A DNA stretch of 64,000 bases, from contig NW_020170470.1 of NCBI RefSeq assembly GCF_000524195.1, positions 209,407-273,406 of the forward strand. Direction: 5' to 3'. This document shows positions 1 through 12,100 of the stretch, in pieces. The position numbers were made by a program, and so were the translations under genes. Under the pieces are notes generated by a model, which did no database searches, was not told where the DNA came from, and saw only the letters and a program-made list of their open reading frames with translations. The stretch comes from Echinococcus granulosus. Taxonomy: Eukaryota > Platyhelminthes > Cestoda > Cyclophyllidea > Taeniidae. How positions within the stretch are numbered: the first letter of the stretch is position 1; each line of letters starts with the position of its first letter.

Positions 1-440
1 GCCCAGTTGTTGGGCCAAAGAACTCGTGCCAACACTGCAGATGGCTTTGTCTAGGTCGGTGTTTTCATGTGCGTGTCTATGTCTGCGCCGGCCGTTCACT
101 TTTCGTTCCATTTTTCGCTATTTCTTCCACGAGTTCCCCTATTGTAGACTTCTTTATTCTTTAGGCTCGCGCAAAACCTATGTCTCCTAGTAATGCTGGA
201 ATTTGTGGATTTTTCGATATTGTTTATTTTAGACCGTCCCCTGCAAACTAACCATTTCCACACAAATCCCCTGTTCAGTCGTTGGTTAAACTAAGTTCGA
301 CATCAGCATAGACCACTAACAACATAGCTTGACACCAGGTATGCTCACGTCCAAATCGAGCAAAATATAGTTTTCTTGCCTTTGTCACTGCTCATTTATT
401 TAATTAGAACAGACTAATTACTATTCTCTATTACATACAG
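1..440 (+). other. Intron ahead of the last exon of the type II receptor gene
   Basis: No coding signal is seen here. The stretch ends in a pyrimidine-containing tract and an acceptor AG at 439-440, directly followed by the conserved receptor kinase exon. It is therefore read as the 3' part of an intron whose donor lies outside the window. Confidence 0.6.
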
Positions 441-770
441 GCTTTCATGCAGCTGTGGGAGACTGTACAGGACAGTTGGGACCACGACGCCGAAGCACGT
501 ATCACGGCCGGTTGCATCGCAGGGAGAATTCAGAATCTCAGTCAAAGGTATCCTCCTTTGCGCGACGATCCCGCTAGTCTGATGCCTTTCCTTGCCCCAA
601 CGTCATCGATCAATACCTCCGCATCCTCGTCACTGGAGGTCATCGAAGTAACTCCCGTTGCTTCCGAACCAAATCCCGATGCTGTGCCCCTCCTCGCCCC
701 CTCATCCACTTCTTATCCCGACCCTAGTGCCGCCGCCACTGTTGGTCCTGCCACCCCGGCCGAGGTGTAG
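441..770 (+). CDS. ACVR2: Type II activin/TGF-beta receptor Ser/Thr kinase, last coding exon (partial gene)
   Basis: This exon opens in phase 0 after the acceptor at 439-440 and encodes 109 residues to a TAG at 768-770. Its first 30 residues carry the end of a Ser/Thr kinase domain: the string WDHDAEARITAGC closely matches the subdomain XI region of activin type II receptors, including the invariant Arg. Type II receptors are single-pass membrane kinases that bind activin/BMP-like ligands and phosphorylate type I receptors. The remaining roughly 75 residues form a low-complexity Ser/Pro/Ala/Val tail that I cannot match to any domain; it looks longer than the tail after the kinase in vertebrate ActRII. 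Ligand-binding, membrane and most kinase exons lie upstream of the window. Other type II receptors (BMPR2, TGFBR2) share this motif, so the exact subtype is inferred. Confidence 0.85.
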   Translation, partial: AFMQLWETVQDSWDHDAEARITAGCIAGRIQNLSQRYPPLRDDPASLMPFLAPTSSINTSASSSLEVIEVTPVASEPNPDAVPLLAPSSTSYPDPSAAATVGPATPAEV

Positions 771-1102
771 CAGCGGTAGCTACACCGGCTGTGCGCATCT
801 CTGTGCATTTAAAACTGCGTTTCTCCTTGCAGTTCGTTCCATCTTCTCCCTCCTTTTGTACAGCCCCTTCCCCAGGGACATGAGATCACCACTTTACCAC
901 CCATTATCATTGAACAAACCCACACTTGGTGGTCGCCGTTAATACATGCGAGTTGCAGGAGAAATAAGCTAGGTTCATTTTTACTAATTGTGTGTCTGTG
1001 AGGGTTGATATGATGTGATTTTTCCCTCGTCTTACCAAGGTTAGTCTCGCAGTATTTCTAGACGCTTGCCCCTTTTGAGATGCACGTTTTGTTGCTTTGT
1101 TA

Positions 1103-1108
1103 AATAAA
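1103..1108 (+). terminator. Poly(A) signal AATAAA for the type II receptor gene
   Basis: A canonical AATAAA hexamer lies about 335 nt after the receptor stop codon on the same strand. It is the first such hexamer I see downstream, so it is the likely 3' processing signal. Confidence 0.5.
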
Positions 1109-3384
1109 ACCTTTTAACTCCAACCTAGCATAAAAGTAAAAAAAGTGGAGGTTTTTTTGGGTACCCTTCTGTACAGTGGCGACGACAAAGTATGCAATTT
1201 TTGGCTGCGATGTTTGCTGAAGTGTGAAAAGTGCTTTATAGCTATGCTCCATAGGCATGATCAGCTAGGAAGCTTGTAAGTTGGCTGCGCTGATTTTGCG
1301 CGATCAGGCGAGGGGTAATTTGGGGGGTGGATGGAGGCCTGCCCTAAATATTGGTTTTCTGGGTGCTGCATCTTTGGTTCGTGTCTCTCTAGTTGATCCA
1401 TCCGTGCGGTTTCATATTTTAGCCTTTTCGTTGGCATGTGGCAGTTGCATCACATCCTTCCTTATATCGGTCACTGATGCCAGTGCTTGTTTCAATAGCT
1501 GTACTTATGCTCTCTAATCGTTATTTAATTCTTGTGTATGGACGTTGCATTGAGTTGAAAAAGTTGTAATTAAAGATTTGGATGGTTTTGATGGCCTAAA
1601 GCGCTCCTATGGCCTTAAAATCTTGACCCCAAAGGTGGTTCTTTTCACTGAGTGATGCTTCATCTGAATGGGAGACTTTATCCGCCTACAAATGCATGTG
1701 TGCTCTCTTAAAATAATTAATTTGATATCTAGATTTTTTATTTATCGCGTGGATAGCATATGGCCTCTACTGCTTCACCAGCTCTGGCCTAAACTGTCAT
1801 TTGAAGCGATACTACTCTCACAGCTACCTTAATTTTCTATTTACTGATGTCTCCCTGGGTCTGCGCAACTGTTTCTCGTACTGTGTGTATTTGTTACGAC
1901 GGTGCTGGGTTATCCCATTATTTGTTGGTGAAATTCGACTGCACGACTCAGCGTTAAAAGTACCTTTTGCAATAGCTCGCGGTTTTTCTCCCTTGTCGTC
2001 ATCTTGCGGGTATGTGGTCGCTCGTGGCAGGTCGAGTTCTTTACGTAAGCGCTTCACCATTTTCCGGCATGCATCAAGTCATCTTGAATGCTTGACAGTT
2101 TATTGCAACATTTTCCTTCAATTCTGCGAATTTTGTTTGGAAAGTAAAAAGCACTAAACGGAACGGTTCAGTTTTCACTTTCCTGTCTTCGGAGAAAGTA
2201 TTTTGTGGCACATTGTCTGCGTCGTTCTCACCTACCTTCAGTGAAGGTTTTGGAGTTAGAAGTCAGAACTCCTCTGTGGTGACGACTTTTCCCTAATCTA
2301 CTATCAATATTTTATTTGTTCTCTCCTTCCTCGGCGTGTGCTTACGCGTTTAAATCTCACTGTTTTGGGCGCCTCGTGGCACTAAGTTGCGTTCGCCGAT
2401 ATGCGAGGTGCGCTTGCGCCCTTGCCATGGCATGCGTGTTCAGCCTTGGCTTTCACCCTAACTACTGTTGAGTTTCAAGCGCTTATTCACAGGGTGTTCC
2501 CAAGCTCTCCCTGGTCCGTATATCTCAGCAGTGTCTAAAGCATTCAACATTACATGAAATTCGATTGTTTGAGCAGTAGACTGAATGTAGCCGTGAGCTT
2601 TCTCATAAATGTGGACACAGAGACGTCACAGTTACTTATTCGTTCGTAAGACAACCTTCACATATGGTGGAATGCATTTGTTGTTGGTTGCTGTGAGTTC
2701 ATTTCTTTCCAATTAAATCCGCATGTACATTGTTTAATTGAGCATGCTCATTTCATACCGCCTGTTTTGTCAGAATCTCGTTATCCCTAACCTGAATTTT
2801 CATAGTTTGCAATAAAATAGACGTTAATTCTAGTTTGAAGTGTAATTAGATCGTTTCATTTTACTATGGGGACTTCAGTGCCTAAATGTTGCATCCGCTT
2901 AGAACCGTCAGCAGTGGTAGATCTCCTTTGCTGAGTATGCCATTTTTCAAAGCTAACATGCCTACTCAAAGGAGATGGAATTTCGGTCTCATTTCACTTA
3001 CACTGATTTGAGGGCGCTACTGGTTATCATTCATTCAAGCAGTATCAAGTGGCAGCACGGAAAAACCCTATCGTAAGGGGTTGAATTCATGCTTATTTGT
3101 GCTTGTGCATCCCCATGTCACTTGAAAGATTGCTACCACGATCCACCTTTATTTCGCTGTTAAACGAGTTTCTGCCTTTCTTGATTACTTGTTTTCCAGG
3201 TTCACCCTAGAAATTTACTCTGATGAGGTCGTTTTGTGATCTTCCCGTAATGTAACACAAAGCTTATGCAATTACCCCCCGTCTTAAAATAAATTTTTCT
3301 ATGAAATTCATGACCTGCTTCATTTTGCACGCTTGTGACACCGATACCTGCTCCATTACCAATGATGGTTTTTGTTTATTACAG
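1109..3384. other. Intergenic region between receptor and CCDC12
   Basis: T-rich sequence with only short, unconserved reading frames on both strands, none with family resemblance or splice support. It probably contains the CCDC12 promoter and any 5' UTR intron. It ends at an acceptor AG at 3383-3384, just upstream of the CCDC12 start. Confidence 0.5.
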
Positions 3385-3432
3385 AGCGAAAACACGACTA
3401 CAGTGGAGGATACGAAAGAAGACGGAGAGAGG

Positions 3433-6400
3433 ATGGGGGCAAGGCTGGAAGAGCGTGAAGTCACCGTGGGCTCCCTGCGTAGCGAGGCTCTGCGGCGTAA
3501 GGAACGTCTCATTAATCTACGCAAGCAGGCACAAAAAGTGGACCTATCCGGCACCGGTCTAACGCTCAATGCGGAGGGAGAACTACCCAAGCCCATATTT
3601 CGTAACTACAAGCCCATTTCTGAGGAGCTGAAACCCGGTCAGCTACCCGAGGGCGCAATGATTGATCGTAAGTTTCACCATCTTTTAAACACCATTTGTG
3701 AATAAAATAAATCCACGTAGGTTGTTGAAATCGCACATATAAATTTGGACATTTAGAGTTAACTTTTGTTCTTTATTAAAATAAAAATTTTGAAACAATA
3801 GAAGCCAAATTCTATTTCAAAGACGCCCTTTAACTTTTCGCCAAAAGTGTCTTCCTCCCCCCTTTTATCGCATAATTTTCTTCCATCCCATCACGGCACG
3901 ATTAAGGTTTCGACATATTTCTGATTGCAAGCGTGTTGATGCTCCAATTTCTCACCTTTCCAGTTGAACTGCGGTTTAACTGCGGCTGTGAATGGTTAAC
4001 TGCACTGTTGATTTTACGTGCTCTAATGCTCATATTTTAACGGCTAAAACTTTTATCCTCTTCTGGAGTGCTCTAAGATCAACTCATTAACAGAATAACT
4101 CAATTTTGGGTTTGGATGTGTGTCAAAGCATGATAGCTTAGGTAAGGTTCTCCATCTCACGTCGCTAATTTTTGGCATAGCACTAAATTTGCTGGTTTAT
4201 TTGGAGATCAATCGGCATGGGTAAATATTGCTGTTGGGAAGCCTCAAACGACTTATTTCACCCAAAGTTATTGCAATCAAACTCAATTAGATCCGAGGGT
4301 TCTTGCTGGCGCTTCGTTTATGTGCATAATTCGTTCCCCAGCGGTGCTAACCGAAATCCTGTCATGGACTTTGAATGGATTGGGTGTCTGTGTTCGGATT
4401 CACATAGTTTCCAACTGTTTACACCTCCCTACGGTTGATCAGTGGTCAAAATTTATTGCGGAAAGGAGTACCTCGGTGCTACATTTGTTTACAATTAATT
4501 GCATCGTACTGCCTAAGGCAATGTTTGACTTACGTTTTCTTCGTTTAATGCAATTTCGTTCCTGAAGGTTAGGAATGTCAAACCTTCTTAAAGCGATGTT
4601 TCTCCTACCTATTTTTCATGCTTTGTAGGATATCTTCGACATCCCTTTTCCTGACAACTTCAGTTGAGTTAGTCAGTTCGTGTGCGTTCTGTTTACCACG
4701 AGCTACTGAAGTATGGGTGAAAGTAATTGTTCATTCTACCTTGTTTTCGGAATTTTCATGCATAAACCAGTACGCACCGCCAAAACGGCGATACAGTTTA
4801 TAAAAATTCAATCACCAGTAAAAGTGGTGTTCGAGTGGCTCATTTTCGCTAAAACATAAGGAGAATCATCTCTTTTACGTTTTGAATTTCCACAAATTAT
4901 TATGCTTTGTCTTGTGTCACTCGAATGAAATGACACCTAAAAGTAGTCGTGTTTTGGGAAGACCTACACTGCCATTGATTCATACTGTCCGTGACGCAGT
5001 TAATTCTGTATAACCTTGAAATCGTGTAAACAACTTTCTAAACCTAACAGCTTTGCCATTTGTTTGACCTAATCAAATCAAGCGAAGATCTCTGAGCTGA
5101 GCGTTATGCCTTCGTGCATCTATCTCCACTTTTCGCGTTTTCATTCTGCATTGAACCTAAGAATACGTAAATTTCATAGCTCCCCTTTCTCCTGTCATCT
5201 TATGCACTCAATATGTCGGCATAATTAGTGGCATGGATGGCACTTTTTGAGGTGTTGTTAATAGGCAACACCAGTAGTATCTCATCGAAAAACCGAATTT
5301 TTGGCTCACGACATTAATCATGGGGACAATACGACTTCCGGGGCCTGGTGGGCGATGCGTGTTTCAATTCTGAAATGGACATTCTATGGTACTTGACCAC
5401 TTGATCGCCTGTCAAATCTCGAATATACCTTTCATTCATTGTCAAAATGCCCTAATTACAGAACTGTCAGATCATGTCAATGTTGTTTTCCATTCGAGGG
5501 TCAGGTGCTTTTGCTCTCCAGCGGCTGACACTTGTACATATTTTAGTTGACGCATACGTCGCGGAACAGCTGGAGGCGGCAAAGGCGCAATCCGTTGTCG
5601 ATGAAGTGGTATGTTGGGTGTACATATGTATCATTTTTTTATTTTAGTCATTATTTATCTCTTTTGCATTTGGCGTCGTAGAAACCCCAGTCTTGATTTG
5701 CGTCCTTTCAATAAACCGAACTTGATGCATCTTCCATTTTTCACCTGTCAATATTTGTAAGGGAAGAAGCCTTAATTTTCCTTTTTTATGGCAGAACCCC
5801 GCTTTGGGTAGATACCAATCTCCCCCCATTAAATTTTACGTGCATGCAAAACTTTGCTCGTCGATTTTTAAGCGCCTATGAGGTAGTGTGCCCCTGTCGC
5901 ACCCAAACGCAGGCAGATGTTTGGCGTACTCCAAAAGCTATTCTTATTTCAATCTCGCTTTCGCTCCCTTCTTCTAAAAAATTGTCACTATCCCCACAGC
6001 AATCGTCATTTTTTTTTGTTTTGTGAGCAAAGAATTATGATCAATTCTTCGACCAAGGCAGGCTGCTCCTGATCAGCTGCATCCGTGTCTTACACTGTCA
6101 TGCCTTTCAAATGCGATTGTGAGGTGCAACCATATCTGTTCTTGGGTGGCATTCCGATTCGATCTCATCTACCAACTTAGCCCCATATTTTTGCGCCAGA
6201 CTGAATCACCCGATTCTTCCTATGTGTAAATGGCTATTGAATCAAATGTCTTCATGGGCGACCTCAATTGATTGCTCAATTGTCTTCACTTTTTTTGCAC
6301 CCTAATCTTTCCATTTATTTTTGGTGGCATAGGATGAATTTCTTTGAAATTGCTGCCGCTGGCTTTTTCTATTCTTAGTATTTATCACTTTACGAATGAA

Positions 6401-8623
6401 ATATGGAACCAAAAGTATGAAATCCCACCAAATAACCATTTTCTGCAGATTAATGGGATGATAGCAAAACAACCTACTTCTTCGTTTTCCTGGTAGAATT
6501 TGTTCAATTTGGCCCCTCGAAAACCCGATTGGGACTTAAAACGTGGCGTGGAGAAGAAGCTGAAGAAGCTTGAACGAAGGACACAGCGAGTAATTGCCGA
6601 ACTAATTCGTAAGTGCTGTGAAAATTTTTGATCTTTTAAGGCGTAAACTCAATCTATTTAGTAATGTTCCCACCTCACTTGCCTTTACTAATTTAATGTT
6701 GCTGGAAAACTTACGGACGGATTTATTGCGTGGATGTGTGTACATTCGTGTGTTATTGCCTCTGGAAAGTAATACATTTGCGAGAGACCTCAAAATATAT
6801 CCCTTGACCTAGGTCGTAAGACCTCTGACGTCCTGATTACCAGTGCTGGATGCACCGGTGTGCAATCTATAGTGTGCATTTAAGGACAGATTAGACAGTT
6901 GTATCAAGTACTACACGTTGGAACTACCTTCAATAGTAATTTGAGCTCGCTTCTAGCCGCCCACATCGTATTACGCTTGCCTCTCTCTTTTTTCGACGGT
7001 AAATTGGTGGCAGTACTTGACGTTCATTTCCTTAAATGATTATAAGGGACTTGCTGCGCCACTGTTATTACTCTTACCTCCGTTGTCCTGTAAGATTAGC
7101 TTCTCCACCCAACTACGCACAACCAATACAATGAATACAGTTCCCCACCTGGATCGTTTTGCCAATCGATTCCGTGCTCTACTCGCGTTGTGTTCAAGCC
7201 ATTGAAACCAAATTATTGCTCTGAGCCATAACATCTCACAAGTAAAAGGATACCTAATGTGTGCTTTTGCAGAACTTTTTATTTCATAGGCAATACTTTT
7301 TAGTGACACTCGAAGTGGTGGGTTAAATGCTGCGGATTGTTCATAGCTAATTGATTCTAAATGTATTGCTGTACCTTTGGGTCTCCACTTTGCATCCACA
7401 TCACATTCATCATTCGTTGATCCACCCTCAAACACTAGCGTGTCTAGTAGATTTTGGGTCCTGAAAGTGTTTCAGTGCTTGGCCTATATCACTACCATTT
7501 GGGTTCCGACTTTTCAACAAAACTTTATCTTGTAGATTGGATTTCATTAATGAAGACCATGAATCGAGATGGATGTCTGGTACATATTCCCGTTAATCAC
7601 TAAATTGGCTGTTTTTTGTGGGGAATTTGATAGTGAATACGCACTCACACCGCGTCCTCTGGTCGCGATGGCTAGGAATTGTCACTTTGTTGGGTGATTG
7701 CTATTTCCTACATAAGTTACCTTTCGCTGACGTCAGCCCAGAAAGTGTCACGTCTTGCCTATAAGTGCGTGTGTGTGTGTGTGTGTCTGCACAGATGCGG
7801 CCTCTTTCACTTCGTCCCACTCCCTACTGCACATCACATCCAGCCAACCCGCTTGCCCGTCCGTACGCCATCCAAGTAGGCAGCGTCGTTGACGACGTCC
7901 AGTTCCCTCTGCATACCAACGCATCACTATCAAATGTCCTTCAACAGAGATGTAAACAAGTCAGTGTACACACGTAGTCATGGTGAGGAGACATGGGACA
8001 CAGTCATGTACACCGCTGTTAAAAACTTCACTGAATTTGTCATGCAGCTGTCCTGCACCAGCAACAAATTGTATCGCTGAAGTCCTGTATCTGGTCCGTT
8101 TGGTTACTTTTTTAACAAAGTGGGGCCAGGTTATGACGAAGCGATTTGGATTTTGCGAGATGATTACTCGCTGTGTATATCTCGGCTCTATTGATTGTGG
8201 TTATGGTCATTATTAAACTTCAGAGTTTTCCCCATTCACCGTTAACAGTATTATTAGAAAGCATTTCACCAGTTATGCTGTTTTGGTAATACGAAGGCAA
8301 GTAATAAATACGTAAGGCTTGTTGTGTTTTGTAAGCTTACCCTCTCAAGGGGTCTAGATTACATGGATTTTTTGTGGCCCCACATTCAAGGTGCAAAAGG
8401 GGAGCGAATGTCCTGTTACGGAAAACAAGTTCACTATACCACTCGAGGGTATTTCGTTTTTTCCGGGTATACTTGAGGGATCTCCAATGATGGGAACACA
8501 ATTATTCACTCATATTTGCAAATTACATACAGAAAAGTAAGATCTGTATCTCCATATTTAGGCGAGCGGCTGAGGGCATCAGAAAACTCTTCTGCCATTG
8601 TTGGAGATCCGTCGGAGCTCTAG
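3433..8623 (+). CDS. CCDC12: CCDC12 / Cwf18 pre-mRNA splicing factor
   Basis: Four coding exons: 3433-3667, 5547-5608, 6497-6608 and 8562-8623 (stop TAG 8621-8623). All have GT-AG borders with matching phases and give about 156 residues; human CCDC12 is similar in length. Conserved blocks are EALRRKERLINLRKQ near the N terminus, NLAPRKPDWDLKRG in exon 3 and the basic RRTQRVIAELIRERL helix spanning the exon 3/4 junction. The family (Cwf18 in fission yeast) is a small coiled-coil component of activated spliceosomes. The ATG at 3433 is chosen because it sits just before the conserved block. The open frame extends further upstream to 3301, but the acceptor AG at 3383-3384 and the lack of similarity suggest that part is intron. 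Introns are 1879, 888 and 1953 nt. The gene faces the SAXO gene tail-to-tail. Confidence 0.94.
7769..7786. repeat. (GT)9 microsatellite
   Basis: Nine uninterrupted GT units in intron 3 of CCDC12, extended imperfectly on the left by GTGC. Confidence 0.9.
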
Positions 8624-9194
8624 GATTGCCCCCTTCGTGCAACCTATAAACGTGTTCTGATGTTTTGCACTATCCCATGTTTTGGTAACTACATTTTAAA
8701 AAGCATCATGAATCAGTGAATTAGCGGAATAGGAAGCAGACATTTCTCTTCGTACCTACTATTGGGAATCTAGCGATCATTGTTCATGGTTTTTGATAGC
8801 CAATTAAACTTTGCATTAGTTGTTTGACAGTTGCGGCAGAATTCTATTTCATAGTGGCGTACCGTTACCTTAGCCAGCAGACGGTATGCTGTTAACGCCA
8901 CTGAGATTTAAAATATACTGAGGTTCTCTTGACCTACGGGAAAAAATGCATTTACCGTTTCTTATTCTGAGGTGCATTTTGTACCTCTTAGGTTTACACA
9001 CTGCGATGAAATATCGTCACTGTGTGGAAGCAAGAAGGAATTTTGCTAGGGCGTATCATTATGTCATGGGAATGCACGTTCTACTTATCAATTCAGCTAA
9101 TCGGTGAAGGCCAGCAGAGGTGATATGTGGCCTTGGATGTATTTGTGCATCTGTTTTGCTTATGGTTTCTGCTGGGCGTTAGGGGTGGGCAGCA
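8624..9194. other. Intergenic region between convergent CCDC12 and SAXO
   Basis: Both flanking genes end here, so it holds their two 3' UTRs. An ATTAAA variant poly(A) signal on the + strand near 8804 could serve CCDC12. I see no exact AATAAA on the minus strand for SAXO and no further reading frame of interest. Confidence 0.4.
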
Positions 9195-12100
9195 TTAGGC
9201 CTTGATTTGGTTCTCCATCAGTTTGTAGTGCTCATGACCGCAGGGATCGACAGCCTGTAAAAGTGAAATGGTAAGGATTGTCACAAGGAAATGTATTCAG
9301 TGTCTCGCCTATTTACTTCTACTCCGTTATACGACTACTTGCGACCACCAGGCCTTTGGTTGTTTTAGACGAGATTACACAAATTAACGATCTTCGGGGA
9401 AAGTGATGGGCTAGTTTTTTGAAATACACAATTGAGTGGGGATGTAAGAGTAGCAGCTGACCGTTTCCAGATGTCCTCGGTTTTGGTTCCTATCAAAGTG
9501 CGCCTCAGCATGTTTACGCCACAAGCGGTGCTGTCGTAGGTCATTTCATTTAAACTTGGATGAAATTACGAACTCATCCGACACGTGCAGTTTCTTACCT
9601 CAAAGGTGTATCCGTCGGGGCTAACTTTGTTCCTGCTTAGGTAAGCTGCAGGGCAGTGACACTCCACCGATTTGGGTGTGTATTCAATCCTGTAGTTAGT
9701 TTGGCCATCAAATGGGCCACTACGCAGGGGTTCCGCTGCGGGCTTGAGCAATTCGACTTTGCACGCAAGCTTCGGCCCGAAGTCCGCCTACGGAGAATCG
9801 TCGACATGATCATAACAAGTTGAGCTACTTATACTAGCGAAAGTATGTGAATAATGTAACTTTCACCTTATTCGTAGAAAGCGTTTCCATCGGCACATCG
9901 GGCGGACAGTAGGGGTGTGCTGGTTTGACAACTCGTTTGCGCACATTCCAGTGTTTGAATTCAGTACAATAGACTGTGGTTCCATCAAAGGGCCCCGGGC
10001 ACTTCGGACATTCGAGCAGCATCATTGGTTCCGGTTTGCACAATGGCAGCTGAAAATCCAATCGACCATTAGCAGTCGTTTTTACTACAGCTCACAATCT
10101 ATTTCATGACTTTTATCGAAGTAATTCCGTTAAACCGATTTAGTCTAGTGCACAAAGCCAGATTGGATTGATTCGTTGGCACCGTAAATAGTTCTTTTAA
10201 TGAAACATACAACAGGATAATCGTTTTGATAGGTTGTCCCCTTTTCCATGGGTTCCTCGGGCTTCTTGTATTCTTCACGTGGGTGTCTGTAGGGTGGACA
10301 CAGTGCATGGGGTGTATAGTCCACACGATGAGTTGTACTCTGGCTCATTGGATCCGTGCTACTGGGCAGGCTCTCCAATGGCTTGAACGGTTGTTGAAGG
10401 CCTGAACATACACGAAATCCTCAGGAGAATGCCATCAGATGATACGTCAAGTACATATCACCACTATTGGTGAGCCCAAACTAAACTGCCCTTTACAAAA
10501 AATTGCCCACACAAAGTGGCCTTGCATGCAGGCAGTTGAGATTTGAGCTTTTAAAATACTTTGAAGGGTAGTATGTGATAGAATTAACGGTGCTAAGATG
10601 TCTTCACGCCAGCAGAAGGCATTTAGTACATTAAGACTAAGTTGTATTTTGTAAGTTGAAATTGAAACACCCCCCTCTTCGGTCAAATTCTTGGGATACG
10701 GAGGTACGAGGAAAATTTTTGACAGTAAAAATAGTGCAAGATTGAAATTGTTTTCAGCAGGAAATAAATGAAATTATTGTCTTTAGGAAAACATAAATTT
10801 AATGCACCTAGTTCCAAGTTATCTATCATTAACGCAATGCAATCAAGAGTAGGTGCTTTATCGTTTGGAAGTGGATACCACAATGAAAAATAAGCCAAGA
10901 CGCAAATAAGCACAATGGTGATTTCTAAGAATTACTGAAAAAAGCTAAAGATGAAAGCTCACAAAATTTCTTTGGTGTGTAGTCGGATTGGAACGTGGTG
11001 AGGCCATTGAAAGGAACTTGCGATTTGAAGGGAAGCTCCTTTTCCTTCGGTGAACGAGGTTGCAGTGGGTGTGGCACGTAGTCCGAGCGGTAATTCGTCA
11101 CCGTATTGAGAGGCGAATCCGGCACGGCAAGTTCCGATTTGGGCTTGAAATTGGACCGTCTAGCTTCGCACTTGGGGACGTAGTCGGTGCGATAGGTCGG
11201 TAGACCCTCGAATGGCGCATCTGGTGGCTTATAGGGCTTTCCTCTGCAACGCTCCAGAGGTGGCAAATTCCATGGTCTATAGTCGCCTAGGTACATAGAG
11301 GCGCCCACAGTTATCCTGCCTTGCTTTTCTTTTATACTCTCCATTTTTATTCGTTTGCTTGAACGTTATTCCTAGTAAAGCGAGACTATGCAAAAGCAAA
11401 TGATCACGGTCCAAACAATTGTACATATAATTATATTGGCTGAGTGAATCACTCAAGATAATGCTAATTTATAAGGGTGAGATGAGATTTAAGCATCTCT
11501 GGAAGAAGGTTGCACTTGAGAGCTACCCTCATTTGACTTCCAAAATGCTTCCCAAACAGTAAGTAAACGTTCAAAGGATTATTTAGTGAACCCATATTCC
11601 GTTGAAATAACTCAATCAAGTCAAGTAATTTCAGCTGGCAATAAGTCAATGAAGGAATTATGCAACAAAGATGCCAAGAAAGAGATGTTTAGGAAGTGCT
11701 TACTCCGATACGTAGGACTGCCATCGAAATTTCCGGGGCACGAGCACACGGGGAGGGGAAGACAGGGTTCAGTGGGACAGGCTTTTTTGGGGGTGTAGTC
11801 GAGGCGGTAGTTAGTTGTGCTGTCGAGAGGTGCTAAGGTCGGCTTGTAGCCCTCTTTCTCGTGGCGCCACGGCAGGCATAATGGTTGTGGCTTATAGTCA
11901 GTGCGGTGGGTGGTCTGGTCTGACAAGGGCTCGTCGAAACAAGGGAACCCTGTCTCGGGTACGAACGCCTTCCGCAGATCAAAGCAATGCGGCCGGTAGT
12001 TCGCACTATACTCCGACATTACACATGGCCCCCAGGTCACCCGTTGTTTCACCTGGTGAGGGCACTGGTGACGCCTCATAGCATAAAAGGCAAATTTTAA

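Noticed and set aside
1801..2157. 118-codon + strand frame and a 78-codon minus frame over it
   Set aside because: Neither resembles a known protein, both have intron-like composition, and there is no supporting splice or poly(A) context.
3301..3432. In-frame N-terminal extension of CCDC12 from the ATG at 3301
   Set aside because: It crosses an acceptor-like TTTATTACAG and encodes a Cys/Thr-rich stretch absent from the family; the ATG at 3433 fits better.
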